This document shows positions 8,570-17,120 of a stretch of 64,000 nucleotides of DNA, piece by piece. The stretch spans positions 83,727-147,726 of the forward strand of contig NZ_JAFBDO010000008.1 in assembly GCF_016908295.1 (NCBI RefSeq). Reading direction: 5' to 3'. This DNA comes from Thalassobacillus pellis (GTDB lineage: Bacteria; Bacillota; Bacilli; Bacillales; Halobacillaceae). The position numbers and the translations under genes are program-made. Position 1 is the first letter of the stretch. Each line of letters starts with the position of its first letter. Under the pieces are notes generated by a model. That model was not told the origin of the DNA. It searched no databases and saw only the letters and a list, made by a program, of their open reading frames with translations.

Positions 8570-9175
8570 TGGATCCAGTCATCGGCCTGGATATTGCGAA
8601 GGGAAAAAGCCAAGTACAAGCCTTTTTACAGAAGAAAGACCCTTACAAAAAGAGCTTTATTTCGAGCATAACATCCTAGGGTTACATGATTTTCATCGTT
8701 TTTGGTTAGAGGTGGAAGAGATCACAGGGCGACCTCCGGTCGTCGTTTTTGAATCTACCGGTCATTACCATGAACCCGTTTTACAGTTCCTAGAAGAGCA
8801 TCAAATCGTCTATTATTTGGTGAATCCGGTTCTTTCTTATGAAGCTAAAAAGATGAGCTTAAGGAAAGTGAAGACCGACGCCATTGATGCCTTTCGTTTA
8901 GGGGAGTTGTATTATCTATATGATGACCTTCAACCTTTCAAAAAGAAAGCCGTCAAAATCATGAATTTGAGGAACCTAGCCCGCCAACATGACGCTCTAA
9001 CGGGAACTTATGTACAAATTAAACTTCAATTCCAAACCGTATTGGATTAAGAGCTTATTACGATAAGAAACGTGAAGAAGGCAAGCCACATAAGGTGGCA
9101 ATCATTGCTTGTGCTAACAAGCTCATTCATTGGATTTATGCCATCTTAAAAAGTAAAAAGACTTATGCGATTTAG
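8570..9175 (+). pseudogene. IS110-family transposase remnant
   Basis: The true start MDPVIGLDIAKGKSQVQAFL at 8570 follows AAAGGAG but runs into a stop near 8660. A +1 frame then continues with FESTGHYHEPVLQFL and KTDAIDAFRLGEL, the DEDD domain. A stop at 9050 follows, and the next bases encode a transposase C-terminus (ACANKLIHWIYAIL). It therefore has at least one frameshift and a large internal deletion removing most of the Tnp20 domain. It cannot be functional. Confidence 0.85.
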
Positions 9176-9284
9176 AATCAACCAATAAAATACTTTTATA
9201 GAAAATACTTCAAATCGTTACTGTTGAAGTTTATTTAGTATGTTCATTTTTATTGTACCATGTCTGATTCACTTTTTTTACCCT

Positions 9285-9338
9285 TACCTATTGACCTTCT
9301 ATTAGCTGGTATAGCGGAATACTTGATTTCGAGATATT
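9285..9338 (+). repeat. Dispersed intergenic repeat, copy 2 (partial)
   Basis: Ends in GGAATACTTGATTTCGAGAT at 9316-9335, matching the end of copy 1 apart from a few substitutions. Confidence 0.5.
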
Positions 9339-9368
9339 TTGAATCCAAACGCTACTAATGCTTAATAA

Positions 9369-9569
9369 CTATAATAAGAACACTAGTAACAACAACCCGA
9401 TAATGCCAGTTAAAATATAACTAATTGTTCCTATTTTTTTCGTTTTTGTATTAATATAGGCTTTATGCTCAAGATTTTTGATGTAGTCAAATATTACCCA
9501 AAGACTAATTAAAGGAATTATCCCTAATAAATAATTATCCACTATATGAACCAACGTAAATACTGTCAC
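9369..9569 (-). CDS. Small membrane protein, possibly 5'-truncated
   Basis: Encodes 66 residues from a GTG, with two hydrophobic segments and a central basic loop (NTKTKKIG). No good ribosome site precedes the GTG. The frame stays open for about 20 more codons upstream (containing ELEWNNIKTILSN) to a stop without an ATG, which suggests the original start was lost. No family is recognised. It lies among insertion remnants. Confidence 0.3.
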   Translation of the reverse strand: MTVFTLVHIVDNYLLGIIPLISLWVIFDYIKNLEHKAYINTKTKKIGTISYILTGIIGLLLLVFLL

Positions 9570-9943
9570 TATTGCAAATGCTACATTACTTAAAATAGTT
9601 TTAATATTGTTCCACTCCAGTTCAACTGTTTATTCCTATAGCTCAGTAATCGATAGCCATTATCGCCCACTTATGCGGAAAGCTCGAAGCTGAGAAACTA
9701 CGTAAGTTTACATTCTTTCATCTTAGTAGATCCTGTAAATTACAATAGATGTAATTTCTTAATTCAAGGAGCTCTATCTATTCATATGGAAAAGAAACCT
9801 CTTCACTTCGGTAACCATCTAACACTTTTTGAATAATCCCAAAAAAAGCTCTTTTGGGAAAAGGTAGTCTTCCATATGACTCTATGGTTTTTTAGACTTA
9901 ATACAAATTCCACTTTATAACCTCCTCCTATGCTAAGCCCTCG
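9570..9943. other. Intergenic region in the accessory patch
   Basis: About 370 bases holding a diverged repeat-like piece near 9640-9700 (AGCTCAGTAATCGATAG, GCCCACTTATGCGG). Nothing else is recognised. Confidence 0.3.
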
Positions 9944-10486
9944 TTAGCCAATATTAGATTTTTTTCTTTTTTTAAAAATACTTTTAACAAATTCTTCTTT
10001 AAAATCAGTATACTCATTTACTCCTGTGGATGACTTTTTTAGATACTCCATCTTCACTTCTAAATACCTTTTTTTTGCTGTTTCATTTGAATTTAGATAA
10101 TCTCTAAAGAAAATTAGATTGTTCCATAGTTCACTTTGATATTCAACCAAGTGGATATAATGTGTCTTTTCTTTGTAAGTATTATCAGTAAACTTTGCTA
10201 ATACAATTTCTCCAGGCCTCTCAACTTTTAATCTTAAAAAACCCACTTTGAAAAAATCTTTAAATAAGGGTTTATCTACCTTACTCAAGGAATCAACACC
10301 CACTAATATATCTATTATTGGTTTTGCTGACATCCCCTTAATTGCTGTACTTCCAATATGCTCAATCCGAGATTCTTCCAAATTTGTGTTTTCCACTATC
10401 TCATTTTTCACTCTAAAAAATTCTTCATTCCATTCGGAGGTATAGTCCACTAATCTAACTTCATCCCTTTTAAGTCCTAATTTCAA
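9944..10486 (-). CDS. GrpB/UPF0157 family protein
   Basis: A 180-residue protein of the GrpB family, a branch of the nucleotidyltransferase superfamily. The family signature is clear: RIEHIGSTAIKGMSAKPIIDI near residue 40, then KTHYIHLVEY and YLNSNETAKKRYLEVK. Two aspartates in the PIIDILVGVD stretch fit the superfamily metal site. It starts at a TTG after a GGGGGG ribosome site. Biochemical role is unknown. It occurs as an accessory gene in Firmicutes. Confidence 0.85.
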   Translation of the reverse strand: MKLGLKRDEVRLVDYTSEWNEEFFRVKNEIVENTNLEESRIEHIGSTAIKGMSAKPIIDILVGVDSLSKVDKPLFKDFFKVGFLRLKVERPGEIVLAKFTDNTYKEKTHYIHLVEYQSELWNNLIFFRDYLNSNETAKKRYLEVKMEYLKKSSTGVNEYTDFKEEFVKSIFKKRKKSNIG

Positions 10487-10611
10487 GGTTTACCCCCCTT
10501 TAACGAAGTCTGCCTTAATTATTAATCCTAAAGATTTTGCCCGTGGATACATCAGACACCTCTTGGTACGGATGGCTCCATTCTTCAAAAATCAATTTTA
10601 ATACCTAACCC

Positions 10612-11472
10612 TTAGCTGTATAGTAAACCTTCATCTTTTAAAAATGAATCAAACACATTAGTAAAACGCACTGTTTCTTCTAAAAATGGGTAATGGTTAC
10701 TTTCTTCAAAGATGACTAATTTTGAATTAGGTATGTTTTCAGCCATTTCAATGGAGTACTTTAATGGACATTGGACATCATATCTCCCACATATTATTAA
10801 AGTAGGTGTTGATATAAGCTCCAGTTTTCTAGTTACATCATAAACTTGCAATTCTCGACTGAAGAACTCCATTCGAATTGCAGACAAACCTTTATGTATG
10901 TTTAAAGAAAAAAGGTCATTATATTTTTCAGGAGCCAATAATGATAGTTTTGTCCTTTCAACTTTTAGCTCACTTCTTTTTTCTTGCGGTAAATCCTTAC
11001 GTTTCAAAGCTTCGTTTAGTTCCTGCATTCTATTAAATTTAGGATGCGCTGAATTATAAATGCAATCTCTTGAAAATGTCATATATTCTCTTACAGCTGC
11101 TCCGACGATCACATTATAATTTAGAAATTCTGGATAGTAAATTCCGTAAATAACTCCTAACATTCCTCCAGTTGAATGGCCAGCGAAGCCCCACTTATTA
11201 AATCCCAGTTCTTCACGAATAGCTTCTAAATCAAAAATAGCTTCCAACATACCTAGTTGATACGGTTCCGTCGCTTTCTCTGAGTGCCCAGTTTCTCTTA
11301 AGTTTACTAAGAAGACTTTGTGAGTTCTTGTAAATGTTTCAGCAAAGTAATCTCCTGATTGGTTAAATTCAGAATAAAGATGAGTCACACACATTGGTGC
11401 TCCCTTCCCCTTTATGAATATTTCAAATACTCCGCGAGTTGTATCAAGTAACTTCCTTTTCCAATCCCCCAT
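10612..11472 (-). CDS. Alpha/beta hydrolase
   Basis: A 286-residue alpha/beta-hydrolase fold enzyme. The nucleophile elbow GHSTGG carries the catalytic Ser at about residue 100. The acid is in ICGRYDVQCP and the His in ESNHYPFLEE. A helical cap lies between, resembling proline iminopeptidase-like enzymes. The substrate cannot be predicted. GAAAGGAAA precedes the ATG. It lies next to the GrpB gene on the same strand in a patch of mobile DNA. Confidence 0.8.
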   Translation of the reverse strand: MGDWKRKLLDTTRGVFEIFIKGKGAPMCVTHLYSEFNQSGDYFAETFTRTHKVFLVNLRETGHSEKATEPYQLGMLEAIFDLEAIREELGFNKWGFAGHSTGGMLGVIYGIYYPEFLNYNVIVGAAVREYMTFSRDCIYNSAHPKFNRMQELNEALKRKDLPQEKRSELKVERTKLSLLAPEKYNDLFSLNIHKGLSAIRMEFFSRELQVYDVTRKLELISTPTLIICGRYDVQCPLKYSIEMAENIPNSKLVIFEESNHYPFLEETVRFTNVFDSFLKDEGLLYS

Positions 11473-11775
11473 TATAATTTCCTTTCTTAGCTTAATTTAT
11501 CTAAATTTTAACATATTAGTTTTTGGAAATACCTCGAAATCAAGTCTTCCAGAATGCTGCCCTTATATGGAAAACTCGAATTCAAGATAAACAATGATTT
11601 TATATCCATAAGAGTTATGTAATAAGCGTTTAGGTTTTTGATACAAGCCAATTTTATTATCGCAAGAGTTTGTATCTGTTTTCATCAAAATTATTTAATT
11701 TACCAAATAATAGTTATCATTTGTCCTTTACTCAAAAATAAAATCCAGATTTTGTAACTTATAATGTTGATTATG
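11473..11775. other. Intergenic region with inverted repeat copy 3
   Basis: Between the hydrolase and the ImmA promoter. ATACCTCGAAATCAAGTC (11529-11546) is the reverse complement of the end motif of repeat copies 1 and 2, and AATGCTGCCCT (11553-11563) matches the sequence bracketing the IS110 element. The rest is AT-rich with nothing recognised. Confidence 0.45.
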
Positions 11776-11789
11776 CAAACATATGTTCG
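11776..11789 (+). promoter_or_regulatory. LexA (DinR) box overlapping the immA-int promoter
   Basis: CAAACATATGTTCG differs at one position from the B. subtilis LexA operator CGAACATATGTTCG. It directly abuts the TATAAT at 11790-11795, where LexA would block RNA polymerase. This implies SOS induction of the downstream protease and integrase. Confidence 0.55.
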
Positions 11790-11817
11790 TATAATAATCA
11801 TTATCAAAGGACGGTGA

Positions 11818-12309
11818 TTGGTTTTGGGTTTTCCATCCTACACGACCACAACCCTTGAAGACGTAGTAACTAAATGGTACCTAGATAATAAATTTATACA
11901 CCCTGAGGATTTATGTATTAACAGAATTGGGCTTAAATCCAGGATCTCCCTTCATCGAAAACCCACTCAAGCCAGTTACATGAAAGTTGGAAGGTACCAA
12001 GAGATTATTATTGATAGTCGATTACCTATAAAATACCAAAGAGAGCAATTCTTTCATGAACTATGTCATGCTTTAAGACACTTTGGCTGCCAGTCAAAAA
12101 TGCCTAGAGCTTTTTATGAGCTTCAAGAAAGGGATGCAAAGCACTTTACCCTTTATGCTTCTCTTCCTTTTCATATGATTAAAGGTTATTCATTACATAA
12201 CCCTGATATTATAGAACAATGGTCTAGAGATTTTAATATTCCAAGATACTTATGTGCAGAGCGATTAGAGAAAATCAAAGGTAGGGTTGTACCGAAAATT
12301 ACAACATAA
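11818..12309 (+). CDS. ImmA/IrrE family metallopeptidase
   Basis: A 163-residue zinc protease-like protein with the HExxH motif in FFHELCHALRH near residue 82. The family includes ImmA of ICEBs1, which cleaves the element repressor when cells are damaged. The start is a TTG at 11818 after AAAGGACGG, with a second TTG two codons later also possible. No repressor gene accompanies it, which is unusual because immA normally sits beside one. It is followed 34 bases later by the integrase. Confidence 0.8.
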   Translation: MVLGFPSYTTTTLEDVVTKWYLDNKFIHPEDLCINRIGLKSRISLHRKPTQASYMKVGRYQEIIIDSRLPIKYQREQFFHELCHALRHFGCQSKMPRAFYELQERDAKHFTLYASLPFHMIKGYSLHNPDIIEQWSRDFNIPRYLCAERLEKIKGRVVPKITT

Positions 12310-12343
12310 TCAAGTAGGATGATGTAAAAAGGAGAGAATTACA

Positions 12344-13522
12344 TTGGCCAATTTCCGAAAAAGAGGTAATAAATGGTATTTTCAAATTTATTTGGGAATA
12401 GAGCCCACTACTGGAAAGAAGAAATTTTCATCTAAGGGTGGATTTAAAACAAAAAAAGAAGCCCAGCTGGCTGCAGCAGAAATTGAAAAAGAAGTATATG
12501 AGAACACGTATTTCAAAGAACAAGATGTATTATTCAAAGACTTCACTTTCGAATGGATTAAAATATATAGTGAAAGTGCCAAAATAAGCTCTGTAAGAAA
12601 TCGAAAGCAAAATATAGACCATCTAAATCGATTCTTTGGCCAGAGGAAGATAAAAGATATCAGCCGAAAACAGTATCAATCTATGCTAACTTCTCTTCAT
12701 AAAGAAGGTTATGCTTTTAACACGCTTGATGGTATACATTCAACAGGTCGGATGATATTTAAAAAAGCTGTGGAATTTAACGTTATTAAAAATAGCCCAT
12801 GTGAGTTTGCTAAAATACCACGGAAGTTAGAAACGGTTGAGGAGGTTGAAAATAATAAAGGAGAAATTAAATTCATGGAGAAAGCTGAACTTATTCGTTT
12901 TCTAACAGCTGCAAAGGAAGACGGAATTGATAAAGACTTTCCCATGTTTTTAACTCTAGCCTATAGTGGACTACGTGTTGGAGAGCTTATTGCACTAAAG
13001 TGGACAGATATCGATATGGCTAGAGAAACCCTAAGAGTGACAAAAACCTACTATAACCCTTCCAATCGTACAAAAGAATACCAGTTGCTTACTCCAAAAA
13101 CAAAGGGATCGATTCGTACAATTAAGATGGATACAGATGTGATAGCTGCATTAAAAAAACACAAGGAACACCAAGAGACACTCATTGAAAAATCTAACAA
13201 TTATTACAATCAGTTAGATTTTGTTTTTGCCAAGGAAATTAATAATCGAGGATACCCCGAATTCTTAAAGACCGTAAACATACGGATGCAGCGCTTATTG
13301 AAACTAAGTGGGATAGACAAAAAACTCACGCCTCACTCTTTACGACACACCCATACTTCCCTTCTCATAGAAGCCGGGGTTGGAATTAAAGAAATCCAAC
13401 AACGTTTAGGCCATGGTGACATCAATACTACAATGAACATATATGCGCATATCACTGAAAACATGGAAGAAAAAGCCTCCCAAAAGTTCAGTGATTTCAT
13501 GAAAGGCTCTCTAGATTTATAA
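12344..13522 (+). CDS. Phage/ICE-type tyrosine integrase
   Basis: A 392-residue integrase of the Tn916/phage type. The N-terminal 55 residues form an AP2-like arm-binding domain (RGNKWYFQIYLG), then a SAM-like core-binding domain (about 65-160) and a catalytic domain with Arg211 (SGLRVGEL), HxxR at 331-334 (HSLRH), His357 (LGHGD) and Tyr367. All catalytic residues are present. The TTG start is preceded by AAAAGGAGA. With immA it is all that remains of an integrated element. Attachment DNA should lie just downstream. Confidence 0.92.
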   Translation: MANFRKRGNKWYFQIYLGIEPTTGKKKFSSKGGFKTKKEAQLAAAEIEKEVYENTYFKEQDVLFKDFTFEWIKIYSESAKISSVRNRKQNIDHLNRFFGQRKIKDISRKQYQSMLTSLHKEGYAFNTLDGIHSTGRMIFKKAVEFNVIKNSPCEFAKIPRKLETVEEVENNKGEIKFMEKAELIRFLTAAKEDGIDKDFPMFLTLAYSGLRVGELIALKWTDIDMARETLRVTKTYYNPSNRTKEYQLLTPKTKGSIRTIKMDTDVIAALKKHKEHQETLIEKSNNYYNQLDFVFAKEINNRGYPEFLKTVNIRMQRLLKLSGIDKKLTPHSLRHTHTSLLIEAGVGIKEIQQRLGHGDINTTMNIYAHITENMEEKASQKFSDFMKGSLDL

Positions 13523-13548
13523 AGCCAAGTGCCAAGTATGTCAAAAGT

Positions 13549-13563
13549 ATGTCAATTTGACAT
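13549..13563. repeat. Perfect palindrome just beyond the integrase (possible attachment region)
   Basis: ATGTCAATTTGACAT is a perfect 7+7 palindrome about the central base. GTATGTCAA is also directly repeated at 13537-13545 and 13548-13556. It lies 27 bases after the integrase stop codon, where attachment core or arm sites usually lie. No second copy was found in the window. Confidence 0.3.
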
Positions 13564-13695
13564 TGAGGGTAAAGCAAAACCTTTTGTATCAAGGGAAATC
13601 CGACCATGTGTACATCATGCGTATCATACTGCCCATGAAGCACTAACAATGACAAAGCTAAACATAGACTATACCTATGCCATGGAACACCATAA

Positions 13696-13766
13696 CACCC
13701 ATAGTCGGGTTGTTTACGGCAACCCGGTAGAAACTTGCAGGCCATATTCCTGCGATTATATGAGTA
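13696..13766 (-). promoter_or_regulatory. Guanine riboswitch aptamer, orphaned
   Basis: On the minus strand every conserved part of the purine aptamer is present: P1 ACTCAT/ATGGGT, loop L2 AATATGG, J2/3 AAGTTTCTACC, P3 CGGGTTG/CAACCCG with loop CCGTAAA, and J3/1 GACTAT. The discriminating base is C (GACTAT, not GATTAT), which selects guanine/hypoxanthine. The fold is near identical to B. subtilis xpt. No minus-strand gene follows. The next 175 bases end in the 3' end of the integrase gene, read antisense. Confidence 0.92.
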
Positions 13767-13788
13767 CTCCCGTATTAATTTATCTCCC

Positions 13789-13816
13789 ATTATAGCAGTT
13801 TCATCAGCTTCGTCAA
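13789..13816 (-). promoter_or_regulatory. SigA promoter of the guanine riboswitch
   Basis: On the minus strand TTGACG, 16 bases and TATAAT lie about 25 bases before the aptamer. It is intact, so the leader is probably still transcribed. Confidence 0.75.
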
Positions 13817-13852
13817 GCAATTTTCGGTTAAAAATCGAACAAATTAATGTTT

Positions 13853-13881
13853 TTGACAGTTAATATTCGTGTTTATTATAA
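13853..13881 (+). promoter_or_regulatory. SigA promoter of yugO
   Basis: TTGACA, exactly 17 bases and TTATAA lie about 45 bases before the yugO start, diverging from the riboswitch promoter. Confidence 0.65.
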
Positions 13882-13927
13882 ATATTTCCCCACAGGTCCA
13901 TAATGGTAAGTAAAAAGGAGGGGCGGT

Positions 13928-14920
13928 ATGTATACTGTAATACAATTTTACTTTCGCCTGCCTATCTTTCTTCGGCTTTTCCTTACTGTAATTCTATCCA
14001 TGATCATTTTTGGGATGGTTATTCATTTTATAGAACCCAGTCATTTCCCTACCATTTTTGACGGATTTTGGTGGGCTTTTGTAACAGGCTCCACTGTAGG
14101 ATATGGTGACTATGTTCCTTTAAGCACTCTAGGAAGACTGCTTGCAATTCTTCTGATATTGACCGGCGGTGGAATTTTAACCTTTTACATGGCAACTATA
14201 TCTGCAGGTACAGTGAATTATGAGCGTGACCTTTCCAGTGGGAAGGTTGCTTTTACTGGAGAAAATCACCTGATTCTTGTGGGATGGAATGAAAGGACGA
14301 GGAAGTTAGTTGAAATCATTCATGAACATAATGAGAAGGAAAAGGTCGTAGTCATAGACAGCAGCATGCGGGAACTCCCTTTTCGTAAGACCCCTGTGCA
14401 TTTTATCCGTGGGAACGTATCAGATGATGACACGTTGGTTAAAGCAAATATTGCCAAAGCCCGTGCTGCACTTATAACTGCTGACCCTTCAAAACGGGAA
14501 GAGCAGGCAGACCAGGCAATTATAATTGGAATCCTTGCCATGAAAGGATGCAATCCGAATTTGGAAGTATTCGCTGAAATATTAACGGAAAGACAAATCA
14601 TCAATGCGATTCGTGCCGGTGCAGGAGAAGTCATTCGTTCTAACCAATTCATGAGCTCGGTGTTTTTCCATGAAATGTATCGGAACAACACAGTTAAGCC
14701 ATTTGATTTACTACTAAAAATTTTGACCGAAAAACAATTTCATGAACAAGAGCCCCCAGAGGAAGTGATTGACTCATCCTTCCTGGAGGGCGTCCGTTTT
14801 TATGCCGAAAAAAAAGTGGTACTTCTTGGTTTAATAAAGGAAGGAAAAATAGTCATCAATGTACGCCCGGAGGAAATAATTACAGCAAACACCCGCCTTA
14901 TCACCCTGTTACCGAAGTAA
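13928..14920 (+). CDS. yugO: Potassium channel with RCK domain (YugO-type)
   Basis: A 330-residue K+ channel. Two transmembrane helices flank the selectivity filter in GSTVGYGDYV (about residue 57), followed by a TrkA-N/RCK domain from about 110 (ILVGWNERTRK) and a C-terminal RCK lobe. B. subtilis YugO carries potassium-based electrical signalling in biofilms. There it is preceded by mstX, which is absent here. GGAGGGGCGG precedes the ATG. The end overlaps the convergent yugN by 12 bases. Confidence 0.9.
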   Translation: MYTVIQFYFRLPIFLRLFLTVILSMIIFGMVIHFIEPSHFPTIFDGFWWAFVTGSTVGYGDYVPLSTLGRLLAILLILTGGGILTFYMATISAGTVNYERDLSSGKVAFTGENHLILVGWNERTRKLVEIIHEHNEKEKVVVIDSSMRELPFRKTPVHFIRGNVSDDDTLVKANIAKARAALITADPSKREEQADQAIIIGILAMKGCNPNLEVFAEILTERQIINAIRAGAGEVIRSNQFMSSVFFHEMYRNNTVKPFDLLLKILTEKQFHEQEPPEEVIDSSFLEGVRFYAEKKVVLLGLIKEGKIVINVRPEEIITANTRLITLLPK

Positions 14921-15313
14921 TTTATTTTCCAATTCACGTACAAGCTCTCTTCCGATTTCAACATATTCTTCCGGAAACTCTGCATCAGGATCTTGCGGTT
15001 CCTGGAATTGGTCGAAGGAAGCTTTAAAATTACCAAGATGGACGTGATCATCCAAGCCACGCTGATATTTATGGGAAAGTAAGAAGGGTTGCTTGATTTC
15101 TACTGTGGTACCAAAGGAATCAAGCGAGCCTTGTTTTGCTTCAAAAGGCACCCTTAAAAATTGATAACCTACCTCGTCAGCGATTTTATAATCAAAGTAT
15201 CCATGATCATAATCCCAATTGCTTCCAATTTGGTATCCCAGCGGCTTTATTTGTCGTTCCAGATCAGCGAGCGTAAAGACTTCACCTACAAGTTTTGAAG
15301 GAACTGGTATCAT
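14909..15313 (-). CDS. yugN: YugN-like protein
   Basis: A 134-residue soluble protein identified mainly by family length, composition (NWDYDHGYFDYKIADEVGYQ) and its place between yugO and pgi, as in B. subtilis. Function is unknown. The ATG at 15311-15313 is chosen because AAAAGGAG is correctly spaced from it. An upstream GTG would add three residues. Confidence 0.8.
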   Translation of the reverse strand: MIPVPSKLVGEVFTLADLERQIKPLGYQIGSNWDYDHGYFDYKIADEVGYQFLRVPFEAKQGSLDSFGTTVEIKQPFLLSHKYQRGLDDHVHLGNFKASFDQFQEPQDPDAEFPEEYVEIGRELVRELENKLLR

Positions 15314-15540
15314 CACTATCACTCCTTTTCTAATTATCGTCCCCCTTTTTTAGTTGGTTATGAAAAAAAGTGAAATGTCAACTTATGCACGTGCTGGAGC
15401 TTCGGGAGATCCTGGTTTTACAAAAGACTTGATAAAAACTGGTAACAGCAGTCAAATAATATAACAGCTAAGCTAAAATATTTTTCCTGAAATAAAAGAG
15501 TCCTCCCTTACTGCTGACAATAGAGAGGTCTCATTAAAAT

Positions 15541-15588
15541 ACAAAAAGGCTGTCCTGAAAGTCTATATCAGACTTATGGGACAGCCTC
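15541..15588 (-). terminator. Terminator of pgi
   Basis: AGGCTGTCC pairs with GGACAGCCT around a longer loop, just after the pgi stop codon, with T-rich sequence on the minus strand. The region 15314-15540 before it shows nothing else recognisable. Confidence 0.7.
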
Positions 15589-15594
15589 TTCTTC

Positions 15595-16941
15595 TTATAA
15601 ACGCTTTTCTAATTCGTCTTTTTCTTTTTCGAACCCTGGTTTACCGAGCAGAGCAAACATGTTTTTCTTGTAAGCTTCCACTCCAGGCTGGTCAAATGGA
15701 TTGACTCCAAGGATATAGCCGCTGATGGCACATGCTTTTTCGAAGAAATAAACAAGATAGCCGAATGTGTATGCATCTAGTTTCGGTACGTGAACTGTCA
15801 AGTTAGGAACCTGGCCATCTGTATGGGCAAGCAATGTACCCTCATATGCTTTTTCATTTACCTCGTCAACTGTTTTCCCAGCCAGGTAATTGAGCCCGTC
15901 AAGGTTCTGCGGATCTTCATCAATGGTGATATTAGACTTCGGTTCCTCTACTTTCAGGACAGTTTCAAACAACTCCCTCCGGCCATCCTGGACATACTGA
16001 CCAAGAGAATGAAGGTCAGTGGAAAAATTCGCAGACGCAGGGAAGATGCCTTTGTGATCTTTTCCTTCGCTTTCACCGAATAACTGCTTCCACCATTCAG
16101 AGAAATATTGAAGTGCTGGTTCATAATTGACAAGCATTTCGATTGGCTTACCTTTATTATAAAGAACATTACGGACAGCAGCATACTGATAGGCAGGATT
16201 ATCGTTCAATTCAGAAGAACTCAGTTCATTCATACCCGCTTTTGCGCCTTCCATCATCGAATCGATATCAATTCCGCCAGCTGCTATCGGCAGCAGGCCA
16301 ACTGCTGTCAATACAGAATAACGGCCACCAACATCATCAGGCACGACAAAGCTTTCATAGCCTTCATCCTCAGCAAGAGTTTTAAGGGCACCTTTCTCCT
16401 TATCTGTAGTCGCATAAATACGTTTCCGAGCCTCTTCTTTTCCATACTTCTCTTCCATAAACTTACGGAATATCCGAAAAGCGATTGCAGGTTCTGTAGT
16501 AGTCCCGCTCTTGGAGATTACGTTTAAGGAGACGTCTTTGTTCTCAAGTACATCAAATAAGTCGTTGATATAAGGTGCACTGATACTGTTTCCTACAAAA
16601 AACACTTGTGGCGATTTCCGTTGATCTTTCGTTAATTCATTATAAAAGCTGTGATTTAACATCTCTATTGCTGCTCGGGCGCCAAGATAAGACCCTCCGA
16701 TCCCGATGACCAGTAATACATCAGAATCAGATTTGATTTTTTCTGCTGACTGTTTGATACGGGAAAATTCTTCTTTATCATAGTTCTCAGGAAGGTCCAG
16801 CCAGCCTAAAAAGTCGTTACCAGGTCCTTTTTTCTCATGAAGTGCATCATGAGCCAACTTCACAGCATCTTCCATATATTTCAGTTCGTGTTCTCCAAAA
16901 AAAGGCAGTGCTTTTGTATAATCAAAATTTACGTGGGTCAA
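15595..16941 (-). CDS. pgi: Glucose-6-phosphate isomerase
   Basis: A 448-residue enzyme interconverting glucose-6-phosphate and fructose-6-phosphate in glycolysis and gluconeogenesis. The sugar-phosphate signatures are seen: [35 protein letters not shown] (the Arg-containing active-site loop) and the C-terminal [10 protein letters not shown]. The frame is open further upstream, but the TTG at 16939-16941 preceded by GGAGGG gives the start [11 protein letters not shown] after the initiator and the normal family length. It probably forms its own unit, with a terminator between it and yugJ. Confidence 0.95.
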   Translation of the reverse strand: MTHVNFDYTKALPFFGEHELKYMEDAVKLAHDALHEKKGPGNDFLGWLDLPENYDKEEFSRIKQSAEKIKSDSDVLLVIGIGGSYLGARAAIEMLNHSFYNELTKDQRKSPQVFFVGNSISAPYINDLFDVLENKDVSLNVISKSGTTTEPAIAFRIFRKFMEEKYGKEEARKRIYATTDKEKGALKTLAEDEGYESFVVPDDVGGRYSVLTAVGLLPIAAGGIDIDSMMEGAKAGMNELSSSELNDNPAYQYAAVRNVLYNKGKPIEMLVNYEPALQYFSEWWKQLFGESEGKDHKGIFPASANFSTDLHSLGQYVQDGRRELFETVLKVEEPKSNITIDEDPQNLDGLNYLAGKTVDEVNEKAYEGTLLAHTDGQVPNLTVHVPKLDAYTFGYLVYFFEKACAISGYILGVNPFDQPGVEAYKKNMFALLGKPGFEKEKDELEKRL

Positions 16942-17082
16942 AATTATCCCTCCATCTTTCGTCGTTAATAACACTATATCCATCTTCACTTTATCGGAAC
17001 GTCTAAAGCAATTCAAGCGAGTTCCCGTATGTAAACGGATACACCATGAAATTATTTTTTTAACGGCTACATACCTATAAAA

Positions 17083-17115
17083 AACCACCTGAATTGCAAA
17101 ATCAGGTGGTTGAAG
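17083..17115 (-). terminator. Terminator of yugJ
   Basis: ACCACCTGA and TCAGGTGGT pair, and a T-run follows on the minus strand, separating yugJ from pgi. Confidence 0.85.
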
Positions 17116-17120
17116 CTTAC

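Larger units (their letters stand above)
8340..9180 (+). mobile_element. Decayed second IS110-family element
   Basis: A structured non-coding leader of about 200 bases is followed by a broken transposase missing its centre. Its protein differs from the neighbouring IS110 copy, so it is a separate element that landed next to it. Ends are not defined by repeats. Confidence 0.6.

Noticed and set aside
13497..13820. Minus-strand reading frame of 107 codons across the riboswitch
   Set aside because: It runs straight through the conserved guanine aptamer and its promoter, has no ribosome site and matches no protein; it is a chance frame.
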